Counted from the first letter of the stretch, positions 26,703 to 37,500 are shown. The stretch: DNA of 64,000 nt from Neorhizobium lilium (GCF_004053875.1 NZ_SBIP01000003.1:744001-808000); one strand, 5' to 3'. Numbers and translations are program-made. Notes: a model not told the origin generated them from the sequence alone.

Positions 26703-27065
26703 CTAAAGCATTTCCTGATCGTCCGGATACTGCGCCAGAAATGTTTCAAGGTCTGCCAGAAGCGGAGGAAGCCGATCGTTGCGGATGATCCAGATGACAG
26801 AGTCCATAACGCCGCTGTAATCATGGCGAAGAACATTGCCGAGATGCCGCATTGCAAGCCAATCATGGTTGGGGAACAATTCCTCAGCCAACGTATCGAG
26901 CTTCACGGCCGCTTCCGAAACACGAGCCAAGCATCGCTCCGTTGCATCGCATACGAGCCGATTGCTTATATACCCTTCGAAATCCAGATCCTTGGTGTAA
27001 TCCAGAACCGAAGTTCCGTTCTCAACAATGTCGCGCAACCGGGTCAGAGGGCGCTTAGAAGGCAA
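26703..27065 (-). CDS. hepT: HepT-like ribonuclease toxin (DUF86)
   Basis: A 120-aa helical protein of the HEPN/HepT family. It shows the family start PSKRPLTRLRDIVENG and the RNase motif R-x(4-6)-H-x-Y in RHLGNVLRHDY. HepT toxins are RNases held in check, often by AMPylation from the MNT partner. The start is uncertain. TTG 27065 gives the usual N-terminus and overlaps the partner by 11 nt after AAGGGACCGC. ATG 27098 would add 11 unconserved residues and overlap by 44 nt. Order MNT then HepT on the minus strand is the standard one. Confidence 0.85.
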   Translation of the reverse strand: MPSKRPLTRLRDIVENGTSVLDYTKDLDFEGYISNRLVCDATERCLARVSEAAVKLDTLAEELFPNHDWLAMRHLGNVLRHDYSGVMDSVIWIIRNDRLPPLLADLETFLAQYPDDQEML

Positions 27066-27366
27066 CTTTGCGGTCCCTTTCAATCGACTTTCGAACACTC
27101 TCTTTCAGAATCGGCTCGGCGACCACGTCAACCTTTGGGAAGCCCGTAATTTCCGTTACACGCTCTTGGAGAATTGCGAGCGCACTGAAATATCCGAAGC
27201 CGGACTGGATCACCGGTTCCGCGAATTTGACCAGAACATCGAGATCCGATTCCGCCGTCGCTTCCCCTCTGGCAACCGAGCCGAATATGGATACGTGCTC
27301 CGCGCCGGCGGCGCGCAACTCGTTCTCGTGCTCCCTCAGTTTGGCAATGACCAGATCCTTGTCCAT
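27055..27366 (-). CDS. mntA: MNT-type nucleotidyltransferase antitoxin (MntA-like)
   Basis: A 103-aa minimal nucleotidyltransferase. The G-S-x10-D-x-D motif is intact in FGSVARGEATAESDLDVLV, with the third acidic residue in PKVDVVAEP. In characterised pairs MntA AMPylates a tyrosine in the HepT active site to neutralise it. It overlaps the hepT start, as expected of a TA operon. The module stands between xseB and dxs, which are normally neighbours in rhizobia, and its GC content is somewhat lower than the flanks. Confidence 0.88.
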   Translation of the reverse strand: MDKDLVIAKLREHENELRAAGAEHVSIFGSVARGEATAESDLDVLVKFAEPVIQSGFGYFSALAILQERVTEITGFPKVDVVAEPILKESVRKSIERDRKVAF

Positions 27367-27441
27367 ATCGCCAATGTAATCGACCTGGGGCTTCTGGTCG
27401 AGAGCCCGATCCCGATACGGCGACCGAAGGCCCCGCGCCCC

Positions 27442-27708
27442 TTACTCGGCGTCGAGCGGCTCGACGCCTGTCGGGTTTCCGGAACGGTCGAGGCGGATCT
27501 TCTCGATGCGGTTTTCCGCTGCGGTCAGAAGCTTCTCGCAGTGCTTCTTGAGGGCTTCGCCGCGCTCGTAGATGGCGATGGATTCATCCAGCGCCACGTC
27601 GCCGCGCTCCAGGCGCTGGACGATGCTTTCCAGCTCCGCCACCGCCTTTTCGAAGGAATAGCCGCTCACATCGGCCCCGGTCTGGGTCGTCGTCGTGCTA
27701 TCGGTCAT
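27442..27708 (-). CDS. xseB: Exodeoxyribonuclease VII small subunit
   Basis: An 88-aa protein matching Xse[21 protein letters not shown], then [19 protein letters not shown]. It is the small, helical subunit that multimerises on XseA to make the single-strand nuclease. A Thr-rich N-terminus precedes the domain. It begins 3 bp after the stop of the deacetylase-family gene and is clearly in one operon with it. xseA is not in the window. Confidence 0.95.
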   Translation of the reverse strand: MTDSTTTTQTGADVSGYSFEKAVAELESIVQRLERGDVALDESIAIYERGEALKKHCEKLLTAAENRIEKIRLDRSGNPTGVEPLDAE

Positions 27709-27711
27709 TCC

Positions 27712-28644
27712 TCACCCTTTCATCAGTCTGCAGATGTGCAGGCCGGCCGATTCCGCCAGCCCTTCAAGATCATAGCCGCCCTCGAGCAGGCTGACGACCC
27801 GGTTATTGGCATATTTCCCCGCAATTTCCATCACCCGCCCCGTCGCCCAGTCGAAGTCGTTGCCGACCAGATTGATCTGCGCCAGCGGATCGCGGTGGTG
27901 CGCGTCGAAGCCGGCCGAGATGATGATGAAGTCCGGGCGGAAATTTTCGAGTGCCGGCAGCACGCGTGACCGGAAGGCCTCGTGGAAGTGCTCGCTGCCG
28001 GTGTCGGGCGAGAGAGGAGCGTTGACGATGTTATTCTTCGTACCCGTCTCGTCCCTGGCCCCGGTGCCCGGATAGAGCGGCATCTGGTGCGTCGATGCAA
28101 ACAGCACGGACGGATCGTTCCAGAAGATGTCCTGGGTGCCGTTGCCGTGATGCACGTCCCAATCAACGATTGCCACGCGCTCGACGCCGTAGGTCTGCTG
28201 CGCATGCCGGGCGGCAATGGCGGCGTTGTTGAACAGGCAGAAACCCATCGCCTTGTTGCGTTCCGCATGATGCCCCGGCGGGCGGCTGGCCACGAAGGCA
28301 TTGTCGAACTTGCCTGAAATGACGTCGTCCACCGCGGCAAGCGCGCCGCCGATACCCGTCAGTGCCGCCTGAAAACTCTTCGGGCTCACATAGGTGTCCG
28401 CCTCGATCTGCCGGATCGTATCCTCTTCCGGAATCGCGCGCATGACGGCGCGCAGATGCTCTTCCGGATGCGCCAGCAGGACGGCGTCCTCGTTGGCCTG
28501 GGGCGCCGGCTTGCGGTCGAGCTTGTCGAAATTCGGGTGCTGGAGCGCAATCGCCAGCGACCGTAACCTGTCCGCCCGCTCGGGGTGGCCCGGCGGCGTG
28601 TTGTGCTCGAGGAAAATCTCGTGTTCGTAAAGGCGCGTGGTCAT
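27712..28644 (-). CDS. Histone deacetylase family protein (AcuC/acetylpolyamine amidohydrolase type)
   Basis: A 310-aa zinc hydrolase of the HDAC superfamily. Motifs present are SRPPGHHAERNKAMGFCLFNN, the zinc site DWDVHHGNGTQDIF, AGFDAHHRDPLA, and LEGGYDLEGLAES. Zinc-binding Asp/His/Asp and the catalytic His pair are retained, so it should be active. Bacterial members deacetylate polyamines, acetoin-related or protein lysines; the substrate here is unknown. First gene of the strand-minus cluster leading to xseB. Confidence 0.92.
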   Translation of the reverse strand: MTTRLYEHEIFLEHNTPPGHPERADRLRSLAIALQHPNFDKLDRKPAPQANEDAVLLAHPEEHLRAVMRAIPEEDTIRQIEADTYVSPKSFQAALTGIGGALAAVDDVISGKFDNAFVASRPPGHHAERNKAMGFCLFNNAAIAARHAQQTYGVERVAIVDWDVHHGNGTQDIFWNDPSVLFASTHQMPLYPGTGARDETGTKNNIVNAPLSPDTGSEHFHEAFRSRVLPALENFRPDFIIISAGFDAHHRDPLAQINLVGNDFDWATGRVMEIAGKYANNRVVSLLEGGYDLEGLAESAGLHICRLMKG

Positions 28645-28791
28645 GAGGCGGCCTCGTGGGAATAGATCCGGAACGGATCCGGTGGGACATGGCGCAGACG
28701 TCAGCGTTTTTCAAGCTGCATCCGATTGGTCCTAACGGTTGTTTCGGCGGATGGACTAAGCTTAAATGAGGGCGGCGAGCCGGAGGTGACA

Positions 28792-29187
28792 GTGGCCAAA
28801 GAGTCCAGCAAAGTTCAGGAATTCCGGGTGCCGTTCCGTGATGTGGACATGAACGGCGAGATGTTCCGCGCGGCATATGTGGTTCGCGCCGAGGAGGCCG
28901 TGACCGAGTTCTGGCGCCGCCGCAAGGCCAAGGACGATCCCTTCTTCAATGTTGCAAAGGTCAGTTGCACATTTCATGCGCCGCTGAAACTTGCCGACCT
29001 AGTCCAGGCACATGTCGCCGTCAGCAAGATCGGCGGGAAGTCGGCCGGCTTCATCGTTCACATGACACGAGATGGCGAGGCGGTGGCGGAAGCGGAATTG
29101 GTGTGGATCGCCTGTGACGCAAAGACCCGAGACCCAATCGCGCTTCCGGAAGACCTGCGCGACTGGCTCTACCAGTTTCTCGATTAG
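28792..29187 (+). CDS. Acyl-CoA thioesterase, YbgC/4HBT hot-dog family
   Basis: A 131-aa hot-dog-fold protein. The N-terminal FRVPFRDVDMNGEMFRAAYVV matches the 4-hydroxybenzoyl-CoA thioesterase segment, with Asp at the catalytic position, though the usual GHVNN is replaced by GEMFR. The start is taken as GTG 28792, five nt after GGAGG; GTG 28786 is also possible and 22 upstream codons are open but lack a site. It is convergent with bioY (2-bp gap) and divergent from the deacetylase gene. Substrate not predictable. Confidence 0.8.
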   Translation: MAKESSKVQEFRVPFRDVDMNGEMFRAAYVVRAEEAVTEFWRRRKAKDDPFFNVAKVSCTFHAPLKLADLVQAHVAVSKIGGKSAGFIVHMTRDGEAVAEAELVWIACDAKTRDPIALPEDLRDWLYQFLD

Positions 29188-29189
29188 TC

Positions 29190-29753
29190 CTAGGCCCGCT
29201 GCGGCAGCAGCGGATAGCCGACCATGACGGCGCGCCCGGCAAGGGCTGCGACCAAGGCCTTCAGCGCATCGCCGGGAATGAAGGCGAGCGAGCCGAGAAA
29301 GGCTTTCACAAAACCCATTCCGGTTACCAGCGCCAGATAGGTGACGCCGAAGGCGTACAGGACGACCACGCCGCCGAGCAATGCGGAAATGAAGAACCCG
29401 GTGCCTTGAACCAGGCCCGGCTGTTCCCGCTTCACCAGCTTCTCGCTGAGGAAGCCCGTGACGAAGGCGGCTGCCACCCAGCCGATCAGGTAGCCGGTCG
29501 TCGGCGCTGCAAACACCCCGAGCCCGCCGCGTCCGCCGGACAGCACCGGCAGGCCAATGGCGGCCAGCAGCAGCACCAGCAGCACGGCAATCGTGCCGCG
29601 CTTGGCGCCCAGCACGACACCGGCCAGCATCACGCCGAGCGACTGCGCCGTGATCGGCACGGATATGAAGCCCAGCATGATCGGCGGCAGAAGCCCGAGC
29701 ACGACGATGATGGCTGCAAAAAGGGCGGCCAGAACGAGATCGCGGGTAAGCAT
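29190..29753 (-). CDS. bioY: Biotin ECF transporter substrate-binding protein BioY
   Basis: A 187-aa membrane S-component with about six hydrophobic helices. GFISVPITAQSLGVMLAGVVLG and the FAAPTTGYLIGWV segment are BioY signatures. It captures biotin and works with the energising module encoded by the two upstream genes. Last of three genes on the minus strand, 29 bp after bioN. Full length. Confidence 0.95.
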   Translation of the reverse strand: MLTRDLVLAALFAAIIVVLGLLPPIMLGFISVPITAQSLGVMLAGVVLGAKRGTIAVLLVLLLAAIGLPVLSGGRGGLGVFAAPTTGYLIGWVAAAFVTGFLSEKLVKREQPGLVQGTGFFISALLGGVVVLYAFGVTYLALVTGMGFVKAFLGSLAFIPGDALKALVAALAGRAVMVGYPLLPQRA

Positions 29754-29782
29754 GATGCGACTTTCTTGAGGTTGATAGACGG

Positions 29783-30388
29783 CTATTTGTGCCCGCGCAG
29801 CCCGCGGGCGTCAATCGCCGAAGCGATTTCGTCCGCATTGCGAAGCGTCAGGATGATCATGGGCACCGCGAGCGTCAGGATCCGTGGCCGCAGCCCCCGT
29901 GCGTGGTGCGCATCGCGGATCGCCTGATAGCGGGCCAGCACTTCCGGCACGAAGCGGATGACCAAGCCCACGGCAAGCCCGATATCGCTTGCCTTCACCA
30001 GTCCGATACGTTCCAGCGGCGTGGCAAGCCGCGTCACCTCATCCATGAACTCGGCGATACCGGTCGTCGCCGTAACGGTGGCTGCAAGCAGCATCAGGCT
30101 GGTCAGCCGCAGCACGAAAACGGCAGCCTGTGTCGCGCTGTCCACCACGAGCGTAAACAGCCCGACGACGATGATTGTCAGCAGCACCGGCCGCAGCCTT
30201 GCCCAAGCATCCTTCGGCGGCAGGCGCAGCAGGAGATAGAGGAGGGCGCTGGCCAGGCACAAGAGCCCGAGCACTGGCGTGGACTGAACGGCAAACAGCA
30301 CCACGCTTGTCGCCGCAAGGCATAGCAGCTTCACCCGCGACGACATCCGGTGCAGGAATGTGTTGCCCTCGACATAGAGCGTCTTCAT
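29783..30388 (-). CDS. bioN: ECF transporter transmembrane component BioN
   Basis: A 201-aa EcfT/CbiQ-family membrane protein. It has hydrophobic helices in the first two thirds and the two Ala-Arg-Gly coupling motifs, AHHARG and AIDARG, near the C-terminus that contact the ATPase. The start overlaps the bioM stop (ATGA, 30385-30388), showing translational coupling. Together with BioM and BioY it forms the dedicated biotin uptake system described in rhizobia. Confidence 0.94.
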   Translation of the reverse strand: MKTLYVEGNTFLHRMSSRVKLLCLAATSVVLFAVQSTPVLGLLCLASALLYLLLRLPPKDAWARLRPVLLTIIVVGLFTLVVDSATQAAVFVLRLTSLMLLAATVTATTGIAEFMDEVTRLATPLERIGLVKASDIGLAVGLVIRFVPEVLARYQAIRDAHHARGLRPRILTLAVPMIILTLRNADEIASAIDARGLRGHK

Positions 30389-31065
30389 CGCACTGCGGTC
30401 CCGCGGTAATGTTGAATCACTTCACCGGGCGCGCCGTCTGCCACAATCCGTCCCTCGTGGAACAGCAAGACCCGGTCGAAATCCGCCACAAGGTCGAGAT
30501 CGTGGCTAACGACGATCACGTTCTCGTCCAGGCTGCCGATCGTGCCTGCCACCAGATGACGGTTCCGGAGATCCAGCTGGTTGGTCGGCTCGTCCATGAT
30601 GAGGATGGCCGGCTCCGTCACCAGCACGGAAGCGAGTGCCGCCAGTTGCAGCTCGCCGCCCGATAGTTCGTGCGAGCGGCGCTCGGCCAGATGCCCGATG
30701 CCGAAGCGCGACAGGATATGATCGACCGCCGCCGTGACCTCCTGTTTCGGCAGCTTTCGACCTTGCAGCCCGAGAGCGATATCCTCGCGCAGGATCGGCA
30801 GGATGATCTGGTTCTGCGGGTTCTGGAAGATGAAGCCAGTCTGCCCGCGAGCCCGCTCGGCTTCCTTTACCGTGTCGTAGCCGTTGATCGAAACCGAACC
30901 CGATGCCGGCTTCACCAGCCCGTTGATCATCCGCGCGAACGTCGTCTTGCCGGAGCCGTTGAGGCCGATTACGCCAATCCGGCGCTCGGTCAGCGAAAGC
31001 GTCAGCGGGTGAAGAACCGTTCGCCCCTCGTAACGCGCCTCTGCCTGTTCGAACCGGATATCCAA
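30385..31065 (-). CDS. bioM: ECF transporter ATPase BioM
   Basis: A 226-aa ABC ATPase. It has Walker A GLNGSGKTTFARM, Q-loop FIFQNPQNQIILP, signature ELSGGELQLAAL, Walker B AILIMDEPTNQLDL and the switch HD in VVSHDLDL. It energises BioNY biotin import. No ATG exists near the conserved N-terminus; TTG 31065 (LDIRFEQAEARYEG) follows GAGGGGA and is the best start. The frame stays open far upstream antisense to the YcaQ gene, which is a shadow. First gene of the bioMNY operon. Confidence 0.92.
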   Translation of the reverse strand: MDIRFEQAEARYEGRTVLHPLTLSLTERRIGVIGLNGSGKTTFARMINGLVKPASGSVSINGYDTVKEAERARGQTGFIFQNPQNQIILPILREDIALGLQGRKLPKQEVTAAVDHILSRFGIGHLAERRSHELSGGELQLAALASVLVTEPAILIMDEPTNQLDLRNRHLVAGTIGSLDENVIVVSHDLDLVADFDRVLLFHEGRIVADGAPGEVIQHYRGTAVR

Positions 31066-31088
31066 GCCTGTCCCCTCGGTGTCTGGCC

Positions 31089-31098
31089 GTCTATAGAC
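31089..31098. promoter_or_regulatory. Palindrome GTCTATAGAC between bioM and the YcaQ-type gene
   Basis: A 10-bp perfect inverted repeat 23 nt upstream of the bioM start, in the divergent promoter region. Rhizobial biotin genes are often controlled by BioR at TTAT-x2-ATAA palindromes; this site keeps the central TATA but not the flanks, so the assignment is weak. Confidence 0.25.
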
Positions 31099-31173
31099 CG
31101 GATGATGGACAAGGGGAATGCAGAACTGAAGGTGAACATTGCAACCGTCGCCCGGGCAGCCTAGTCTCCTCTC

Positions 31174-32367
31174 ATGACGATTCTCATTCCGAACGAGCAA
31201 GCGCGAAAGATCTTCATCGAACGGCAGCAGCTCTCGCAGCCGCCGGGCCGCATATTGACCAAGTCCGGCCTGCTGCAGCTGATCGACGACCTCGGCTTCG
31301 TGCAGGTGGACAGCATCGCTACCGTCGAACGCGCCCATCACATGATCCTGTTTTCGCGCAGCCAGACCTACCGGCGCGAACACCTGACGGCGCTCATCGA
31401 AAAGGACCGTGAGCTTTTCGAGCACTGGACGCATGACGCCTCCATCATTCCGGCCCGCTTCTTCCGCTACTGGAAACACCGGTTTCGCCGCCGCGAACCC
31501 ATCATTGCCGAACGCTGGAGGAAGTGGCACGGCGAGGATTTCGACGCCGCCTTCGAGGAGACCTTCCGGCATATCGCGGAAAACGGCGCGATCATGTCCC
31601 GCGATATGAAGGCGGAGGATCACAAATCCGGCGGCTGGTGGAACTGGCATCCGAACAAGACGGCGCTCGAATATTTCTGGCATACCGGCAAGCTGTCGAT
31701 CGCCGGTCGCGTGAATTTCCAGAAGATCTACGATCTGACCGAGCGGGTCATTCCCCCGGTTCATTTCGAGCCTGAGGTGACCGAAGTAGAGTTTATCGAC
31801 TGGGCCTGCCGCAACGCGCTGACCCGGCTGGGCTTTGCGACCTCGGGCGAGATCGCCGCCTTCTGGGATATCATCACCCCGGATGAAGCGAGGAACTGGG
31901 TAAAATCCCATCGCGACGAACTGATGGAGGTGCTGATCGGCACGGCCGACGGCAGCCGGCCGCGACCTTCCTTTGCCTTTCAGGGCTTCCCGGACACTCT
32001 GGGCGACATGGCCGAGCCGCCAGCCCGGATAAGGGTTCTCAGCCCCTTCGATCCGCTGCTGCGCAACCGGGATCGCGCCGAGCGCCTGTTCGACTTCTTC
32101 TACCGTATCGAGGTTTTCGTGCCCGAGCCGAAGCGGCAATACGGTTATTACGTGTTTCCGCTGATGGAAGGCGACAGGATGATCGGCCGCATCGACATGA
32201 AGGCGGACCGCAAGACAGGCACGCTCGACGTCAAGCGGCTATGGCTGGAGAAGGGCGTCCGCCCCTCCGCCGGCCGTCTGGAGCGCCTCGAAGCCGAGCT
32301 GAGCCGGCTTGCAAAATTCGCCGGCGTCGAGGCGGTTGTTTATCAGGACGGCTGGCGCGAGCCGTGA
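31174..32367 (+). CDS. YcaQ/AlkX-type DNA glycosylase (winged-helix, HTH_42 family)
   Basis: A 397-aa protein of the winged-helix glycosylase family that unhooks alkylated bases and interstrand crosslinks. The catalytic Gln-x-Asp motif occurs in GFVQVDSIATVERAHH (about residues 47-51). The LLQLIDDLG and LFEHWTHDASIIP segments are typical. The C-terminal part carries ARIRVLSPFDPLLRNR and RRIEV-like strands. The Q-x-D form matches E. coli YcaQ rather than Q-x-Q AlkZ. ATG 31174 follows CTCCTCTC with a weak site. Divergent from bioM and convergent with glgB. Confidence 0.82.
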   Translation: MTILIPNEQARKIFIERQQLSQPPGRILTKSGLLQLIDDLGFVQVDSIATVERAHHMILFSRSQTYRREHLTALIEKDRELFEHWTHDASIIPARFFRYWKHRFRRREPIIAERWRKWHGEDFDAAFEETFRHIAENGAIMSRDMKAEDHKSGGWWNWHPNKTALEYFWHTGKLSIAGRVNFQKIYDLTERVIPPVHFEPEVTEVEFIDWACRNALTRLGFATSGEIAAFWDIITPDEARNWVKSHRDELMEVLIGTADGSRPRPSFAFQGFPDTLGDMAEPPARIRVLSPFDPLLRNRDRAERLFDFFYRIEVFVPEPKRQYGYYVFPLMEGDRMIGRIDMKADRKTGTLDVKRLWLEKGVRPSAGRLERLEAELSRLAKFAGVEAVVYQDGWREP

Positions 32368-32376
32368 GAGTGCCCG

Positions 32377-34584
32377 TCAGCCCCGCCAGCGCAGGAAGAC
32401 GGTGGCGAGCGGCGGCAGCATGAGCGAGATCGAGAACGGCTTGCCGTGCGAAGGCTGCGGCTCGGCCCAGGCTTCGGTCTGGCCGAAATTGGACCCGCCA
32501 TAGATCTCCGCATCCGTGTTCAGCACCACCTCCCAGCGGCCTTCGTTTGGCACGCCGATCCGGTAGTTCTCGCGCGGCACGGGTGTCATGCTGGACACGA
32601 CAAGCATGCGGGACGACTGGTCCTGCGCGCTGCGCAGCATGCCGTAAACCGAGTTTTCCGCATCGTCCGCCACGGCCCATTCGAAACCTTCCGGATGCAG
32701 GTCGCCGAACTGCAATGCGGGCTCCTTCGCATAGAGCGCGTTGAGATCGCGGATCAGCCGCTGCATGCCCGCATGACCCGGCTGGTCGAGCAGGTCCCAG
32801 ACGACGGAGCCGTCGTGGTTCCACTCGGTCTCCTGCGCCAGTTCACAGCCCATGAACAGCAGCTTCTTACCGGGATGCCCCCACATGAAGCCGAAATAGG
32901 CCCGAAGATTGGCGAGTTTCTGCCATGGGTCGCCCGGCATCTTGCCCAGCAGCGAACCCTTCCCATGCACCACTTCATCATGGGAAATGGGCAGCATGAA
33001 GCGTTCGGAATAGGCGTAGATCATCCCGAAAGTCATGCCGCCATACTGGTATTTGCGGTAGACCGGGTCGTCGGACATGTAATGCAGCGTGTCGTGCATC
33101 CAGCCCATGTTCCATTTGAAATCGAAGCCGAGGCCGCCTTCTTCCGGCGGTTTGGTGACGCCCGGCCATGCGGTCGATTCCTCCGCGACCGTGAAGGCAT
33201 GCGGGCAGCGCTCGTGCACGATGCTGTTTAGGTGCTTGAAGAACTCAACCGATTCGAGGTTTTCGCGCCCGCCGTATTTGTTGGGAATCCATTCGCCGGC
33301 ATTGCGGCTGTAATCGCGGTAGAGCATGGAGGCGACGGCATCCACGCGTAGCGCGTCGACGTGATAGTGCTCCAGCCATTCGAGCGCGCTGGCGATCAGG
33401 AAGCCCTTCACCTCGTTGCGGCCGAGATTGTAGATCAGCGTATTCCAGTCCTTGTGGAAACCTTCACGCGGGTCCGCATGCTCGTAGAGAGGCGTACCAT
33501 CGAACTTTGCCAGCCCCCAGACATCGGTCGGGAAATGCGCAGGCACCCAGTCGAGGATCACGCCAATACCTGCCTGGTGGCAACGGTCGATAAAATAGGC
33601 AAAATCCTCCGGCGTGCCGTAGCGGCCCGTCGGCGCAAACAGGCCGAGCGGCTGATAGCCCCAGGACCCGCCGAAGGGATGCTCCATGATCGGCAGCATC
33701 TCGATATGGGTAAAACCGAGGCTCTTGACGTAGGGAACCAGCCGCTGGGAAAGCTCCACCCAGTCGAGCGACCTGTTGCCTTCCTCCGGGATGCGGACCC
33801 AGGAGCCGAGATGGACCTCGTAGACCGATATGGCAGTCTCGCCGCTGCGCACTTGGCGCTGGCTGCGCATCCACTCCTCGTCATTCCAGCGGAAGGGCTT
33901 GGACGAGGCGACGATGGAAGCGGTTGACGGCGCGGCCTCGCTGGCGCGGGCTACCGGATCCGCCTTTTGCGGCAGGAGATTGCCGTTGCCGTCGATGATC
34001 TCGAACTTGTAGCGCTCGCCATGGGTCAGGCGCGGCAGGAACAATTCCCATATGCCTGCCTGCGGCCTCAGTCGCATCGGGTGGCGCCGTCCGTCCCAGG
34101 CGTTGAAGTCGCCGACGACGGAAACGCGGCGGGCATTCGGTGCCCAGACGGCGAAGCGGACTCCAGATATGCCGTCCACCTCCATCGGGATTGCGCCCAG
34201 TGTGCGGCCAAGATCGTAATGGGTTCCCTGTCCGATCAGGTGCAGGTCGAGGTCCCCCAGCAGCGGGCCGAAGGAATAGGGGTCCTCCATCTCCTGCACG
34301 GCATCCGGCCAGGTGATCCGGTAGAAATAGGGGCCCGTGCTTCCCGTCACGCCGGCAAAAAGCCCGCCTTCGTGGATGGGCTCCAGCTCGGCCAGCAGAC
34401 GACCCGTGTCAGCCTCCACCACCTGCACGCCAAGCGCGCCAGGCAGCAGCGCCCGCACCACGACGAGATCGCCATATTGGTGCCGGCCCAGAATGGAGAA
34501 GGGATCGCCATGGCGACTGTCCACCAAGGCTTGCAGCCCCTCCTGGACGGTGCCGATCATCAGGTCCGAACGCTCGTATCTCAT
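32377..34584 (-). CDS. glgB: 1,4-alpha-glucan branching enzyme
   Basis: A 735-aa GH13 branching enzyme. An N-terminal GlgB-specific domain and CBM48 (about 1-220, including [19 protein letters not shown]) precede the TIM barrel with [17 protein letters not shown]. Nucleophile Asp is in [15 protein letters not shown] (about 413), and the acid/base Glu in [14 protein letters not shown] (about 467). It introduces alpha-1,6 branches into the glucan made by GlgE. The start codon overlaps the stop of treS (ATGA at 34581-34584). Last gene of the glgE operon. Confidence 0.96.
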   Translation of the reverse strand: MRYERSDLMIGTVQEGLQALVDSRHGDPFSILGRHQYGDLVVVRALLPGALGVQVVEADTGRLLAELEPIHEGGLFAGVTGSTGPYFYRITWPDAVQEMEDPYSFGPLLGDLDLHLIGQGTHYDLGRTLGAIPMEVDGISGVRFAVWAPNARRVSVVGDFNAWDGRRHPMRLRPQAGIWELFLPRLTHGERYKFEIIDGNGNLLPQKADPVARASEAAPSTASIVASSKPFRWNDEEWMRSQRQVRSGETAISVYEVHLGSWVRIPEEGNRSLDWVELSQRLVPYVKSLGFTHIEMLPIMEHPFGGSWGYQPLGLFAPTGRYGTPEDFAYFIDRCHQAGIGVILDWVPAHFPTDVWGLAKFDGTPLYEHADPREGFHKDWNTLIYNLGRNEVKGFLIASALEWLEHYHVDALRVDAVASMLYRDYSRNAGEWIPNKYGGRENLESVEFFKHLNSIVHERCPHAFTVAEESTAWPGVTKPPEEGGLGFDFKWNMGWMHDTLHYMSDDPVYRKYQYGGMTFGMIYAYSERFMLPISHDEVVHGKGSLLGKMPGDPWQKLANLRAYFGFMWGHPGKKLLFMGCELAQETEWNHDGSVVWDLLDQPGHAGMQRLIRDLNALYAKEPALQFGDLHPEGFEWAVADDAENSVYGMLRSAQDQSSRMLVVSSMTPVPRENYRIGVPNEGRWEVVLNTDAEIYGGSNFGQTEAWAEPQPSHGKPFSISLMLPPLATVFLRWRG

Positions 34585-37500
34585 GCAACAGTCTCCAGAA
34601 GGCGTGATGCGATGGCCGAGAAGCCGGCAAGCGGAAGCGGAAGCCAGTGCGGACGGCTGCGAACCTCGTAGGCGATTTCGTAAGCAGCCTTCTCCAGCAG
34701 GAAGAGATCCAGCACGCGGCTACGCTCTTCTTCGGGAATGCGAAGTTCGTCCGATACAGCCGTCGCCTCGAAATAGGCTTCAAGGAAGGCGGGCTCGGCC
34801 ATGGTGCTGAAGCGGGCCACCAGTTCGTCATGTCGCGTGTCAGCCACTTCGCTCACCAGTTCCCGGTCGAGATCGGCCGAAGCGGCAAGATAGCTCAGCG
34901 AACGCAGGAGCCCCGCGACGTCCCGCAACGGGTTCGTCTTGGCGCGGCGTTCCGTCAGGTCGCGGGCCGGCTCGCCCTCGAAGTCGATGATATAGGCATC
35001 GCTTTCGGCCACCAGGATCTGGCCCAGGTGGAAATCGCCATGGTTGCGGGTCATCAGCGTGCCTTCGGCCGCGTTGGCGAAGCGGGAGGTGAGCTTAAGG
35101 AGTTCGTCCTGACGCTGCAGAAGGATGCGGGCCTCTGCCGCCGACTCCTCCTTCAACTCGCCCACCATGCGTTCCAGCATGGCAAGACTGACCGAAATCT
35201 GGCCGCGAACCGCCTCGCTCCACGAACGGGCATCGTCCGCCGTGGCCCGCACAGGCTTGAAGTCCTCGTTCTCGGTCGGCTGCGCCAGCGCCACATGCAG
35301 CTCGCCGAGCCGCTTGCCGATCGTGGCGACGAAGTTGATCAGCGGCTTGAAGTGCTCATCCGCAGCTTCGCCCTCCAGGCTGTTGCCGATGATGTCGTCC
35401 ATGGCACGGCGCAGGCTGCTGAGCATCCATGTCCAGGCATCGCCCTGGTTGCGGATGGCTTTCTGGACGATGATCATCGTGTAGCGGTTGCCGTCCGGCG
35501 AGGTTCTTACGACTTCGCCCAGCAGCTGGGCCGTATTCTGGTAGCCGACCTCGGTCAGGTAGCGGGTCATCTCCACTTCCGGATGGATGCCCGGGAAGAT
35601 GTGGCGGATGAGCTTGACCATCGCCAGGTCGCCGAGGATCAGCGAACTGTTGGATTGTTCGGCGGAAAGCCATTTGACCGGCAGGTCATCCGTGATTGCC
35701 ATGCCGTCGAGCTGGTCGGCGCCGATATATTCCAGCGTACCGGCGCGGCCGGAGATGACCGAGCGTTCGCTGAGGCCGCGAAGGACGCCGCGTGCCAGGC
35801 TTTCGAGAGCGAACCCGTCGGTCAGATAGCCGACGCGGCGGCCCTGCCGGATACGGGCAAGCGCCAGCTGCTGGGCAAGCGCTGTCGGCTGCGTCTCGTC
35901 CCATGCCACGGCAAGTGGCAGGAGATAAGTGTCCGTGCGGCCGCTGATGTCCACCTCCAGCTCGGCAAGCAGGATGTTGTGGGCAAAGGCGACCGGCGTG
36001 GTGGCGGTGATCCGTGCGGCGCTGACGATGGCGCCCTTGGAGCCGAACCAGCGGCGCTTGGCGAGATAGGCCGGCAGGATTTCGTTGGACAGCGTTGCGG
36101 CAAGCCGGGGCTCGTCTGCCACTTCCTGCAGATCGCGGCGGATCACCATGGTGACCATATCCTGCAACTGCTCAGGTGGCGCCGTGCGCCATGCGGGCCC
36201 TTCGCTATCGGCGGAAAGATGGAACCAGAAGAAGCCGTAGGGCGCCAGCGTCAGAAGATAGGTCAGCTGGCCGATCGGCGGGAAAGGAGACATGCCGGTA
36301 AGCTCGATCGGAATCCGTCCTTCGAACTGCGCGAGATCCAGTTCCACGGCCTGCGGCAGGCGCGAAAGATTGGCGACGCAGAGGATGGTCTCCCCCTCAT
36401 ACTCGCGGATATAGGCGAGCATCTTGCGGTTACCGGGGGTCAGGAACCGCAGCGTGCCGCGACCGAACGCGCTGTGCTTGTTGCGCAGCGCCAGCATGCG
36501 CCGCGTCCAGTTGAGCATCGAATGGGCATCCGCACTCTGCGCCTCGACGTTCACCGCTTCGTAGCCGTAGAGCGGGTCCATGACCGGAGGCAGCACGAGG
36601 CGCGCCGGGTCCGCCTTGGAGAAGCCGCCATTGCGGTCGGGAGACCATTGCATCGGCGTGCGAACGCCGTCGCGGTCGCCGAGATAGATGTTGTCGCCCA
36701 TGCCGATCTCGTCGCCGTAATAAATGACCGGCGTGCCGGGCATGGAGAGCAGCAGCGCATTCATCAGCTCGATACGGCGGCGGTCGCGCTCCATCAGCGG
36801 CGCCAGCCGGCGGCGGATGCCGAGATTGATGCGTGCGCGGCGGTCGGCCGCATAGATATTCCAGAGGTAGTCGCGCTCTTCGTCGGTCACCATTTCAAGC
36901 GTCAACTCATCGTGGTTACGCAGGAAGATGGCCCACTGGCAGTTCTCGGGGATTTCGGGCGTCTGACGCATGATGTCGGTGATCGGGAAGCGGTCTTCCT
37001 TGGCGATCGCCATGTACATGCGCGGCATCAGCGGGAAGTGGAACGCCATGTTGCACTCGTCGCCATCGCCGAAATATTCGCGCGTATCTTCCGGCCACTG
37101 ATTGGCTTCCGCCAGCAGCATCTTGCCCGGATGGCTTTCATCCAGCGCCGCACGGATCTTCTTGAGGATGTCGTGCGTCTCGGAGAGGTTCTCGTTATTG
37201 GTGCCCTCGCGCTCGATCAGGTATGGGATGGCGTCGAGGCGGAACCCGTCAATGCCGGTATCGGCCCAGAAGCGCATCACCTCAAGCAATTCCTCCAGCA
37301 CCTGCGGATTGTCGAAGTTGAGGTCCGGCTGGTGGGAATAGAAACGGTGCCAGTAATAGGAGCCGGCCACCGGGTCCCAGGTCCAGTTGGACTTTTCCGT
37401 ATCGAGGAAGATGATGCGGGTCTCCGGGAATTTCTGGTCCGTATCCGACCAGACGTAGAAATCCCGCTCCGGCGATCCGGCAGGCGCATTTCGGGCACGC

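Noticed and set aside
26510..26866. 118-codon minus-strand frame overlapping the HepT-like gene
   Set aside because: It overlaps hepT out of frame, has no plausible start or ribosome site, and matches no family I know.
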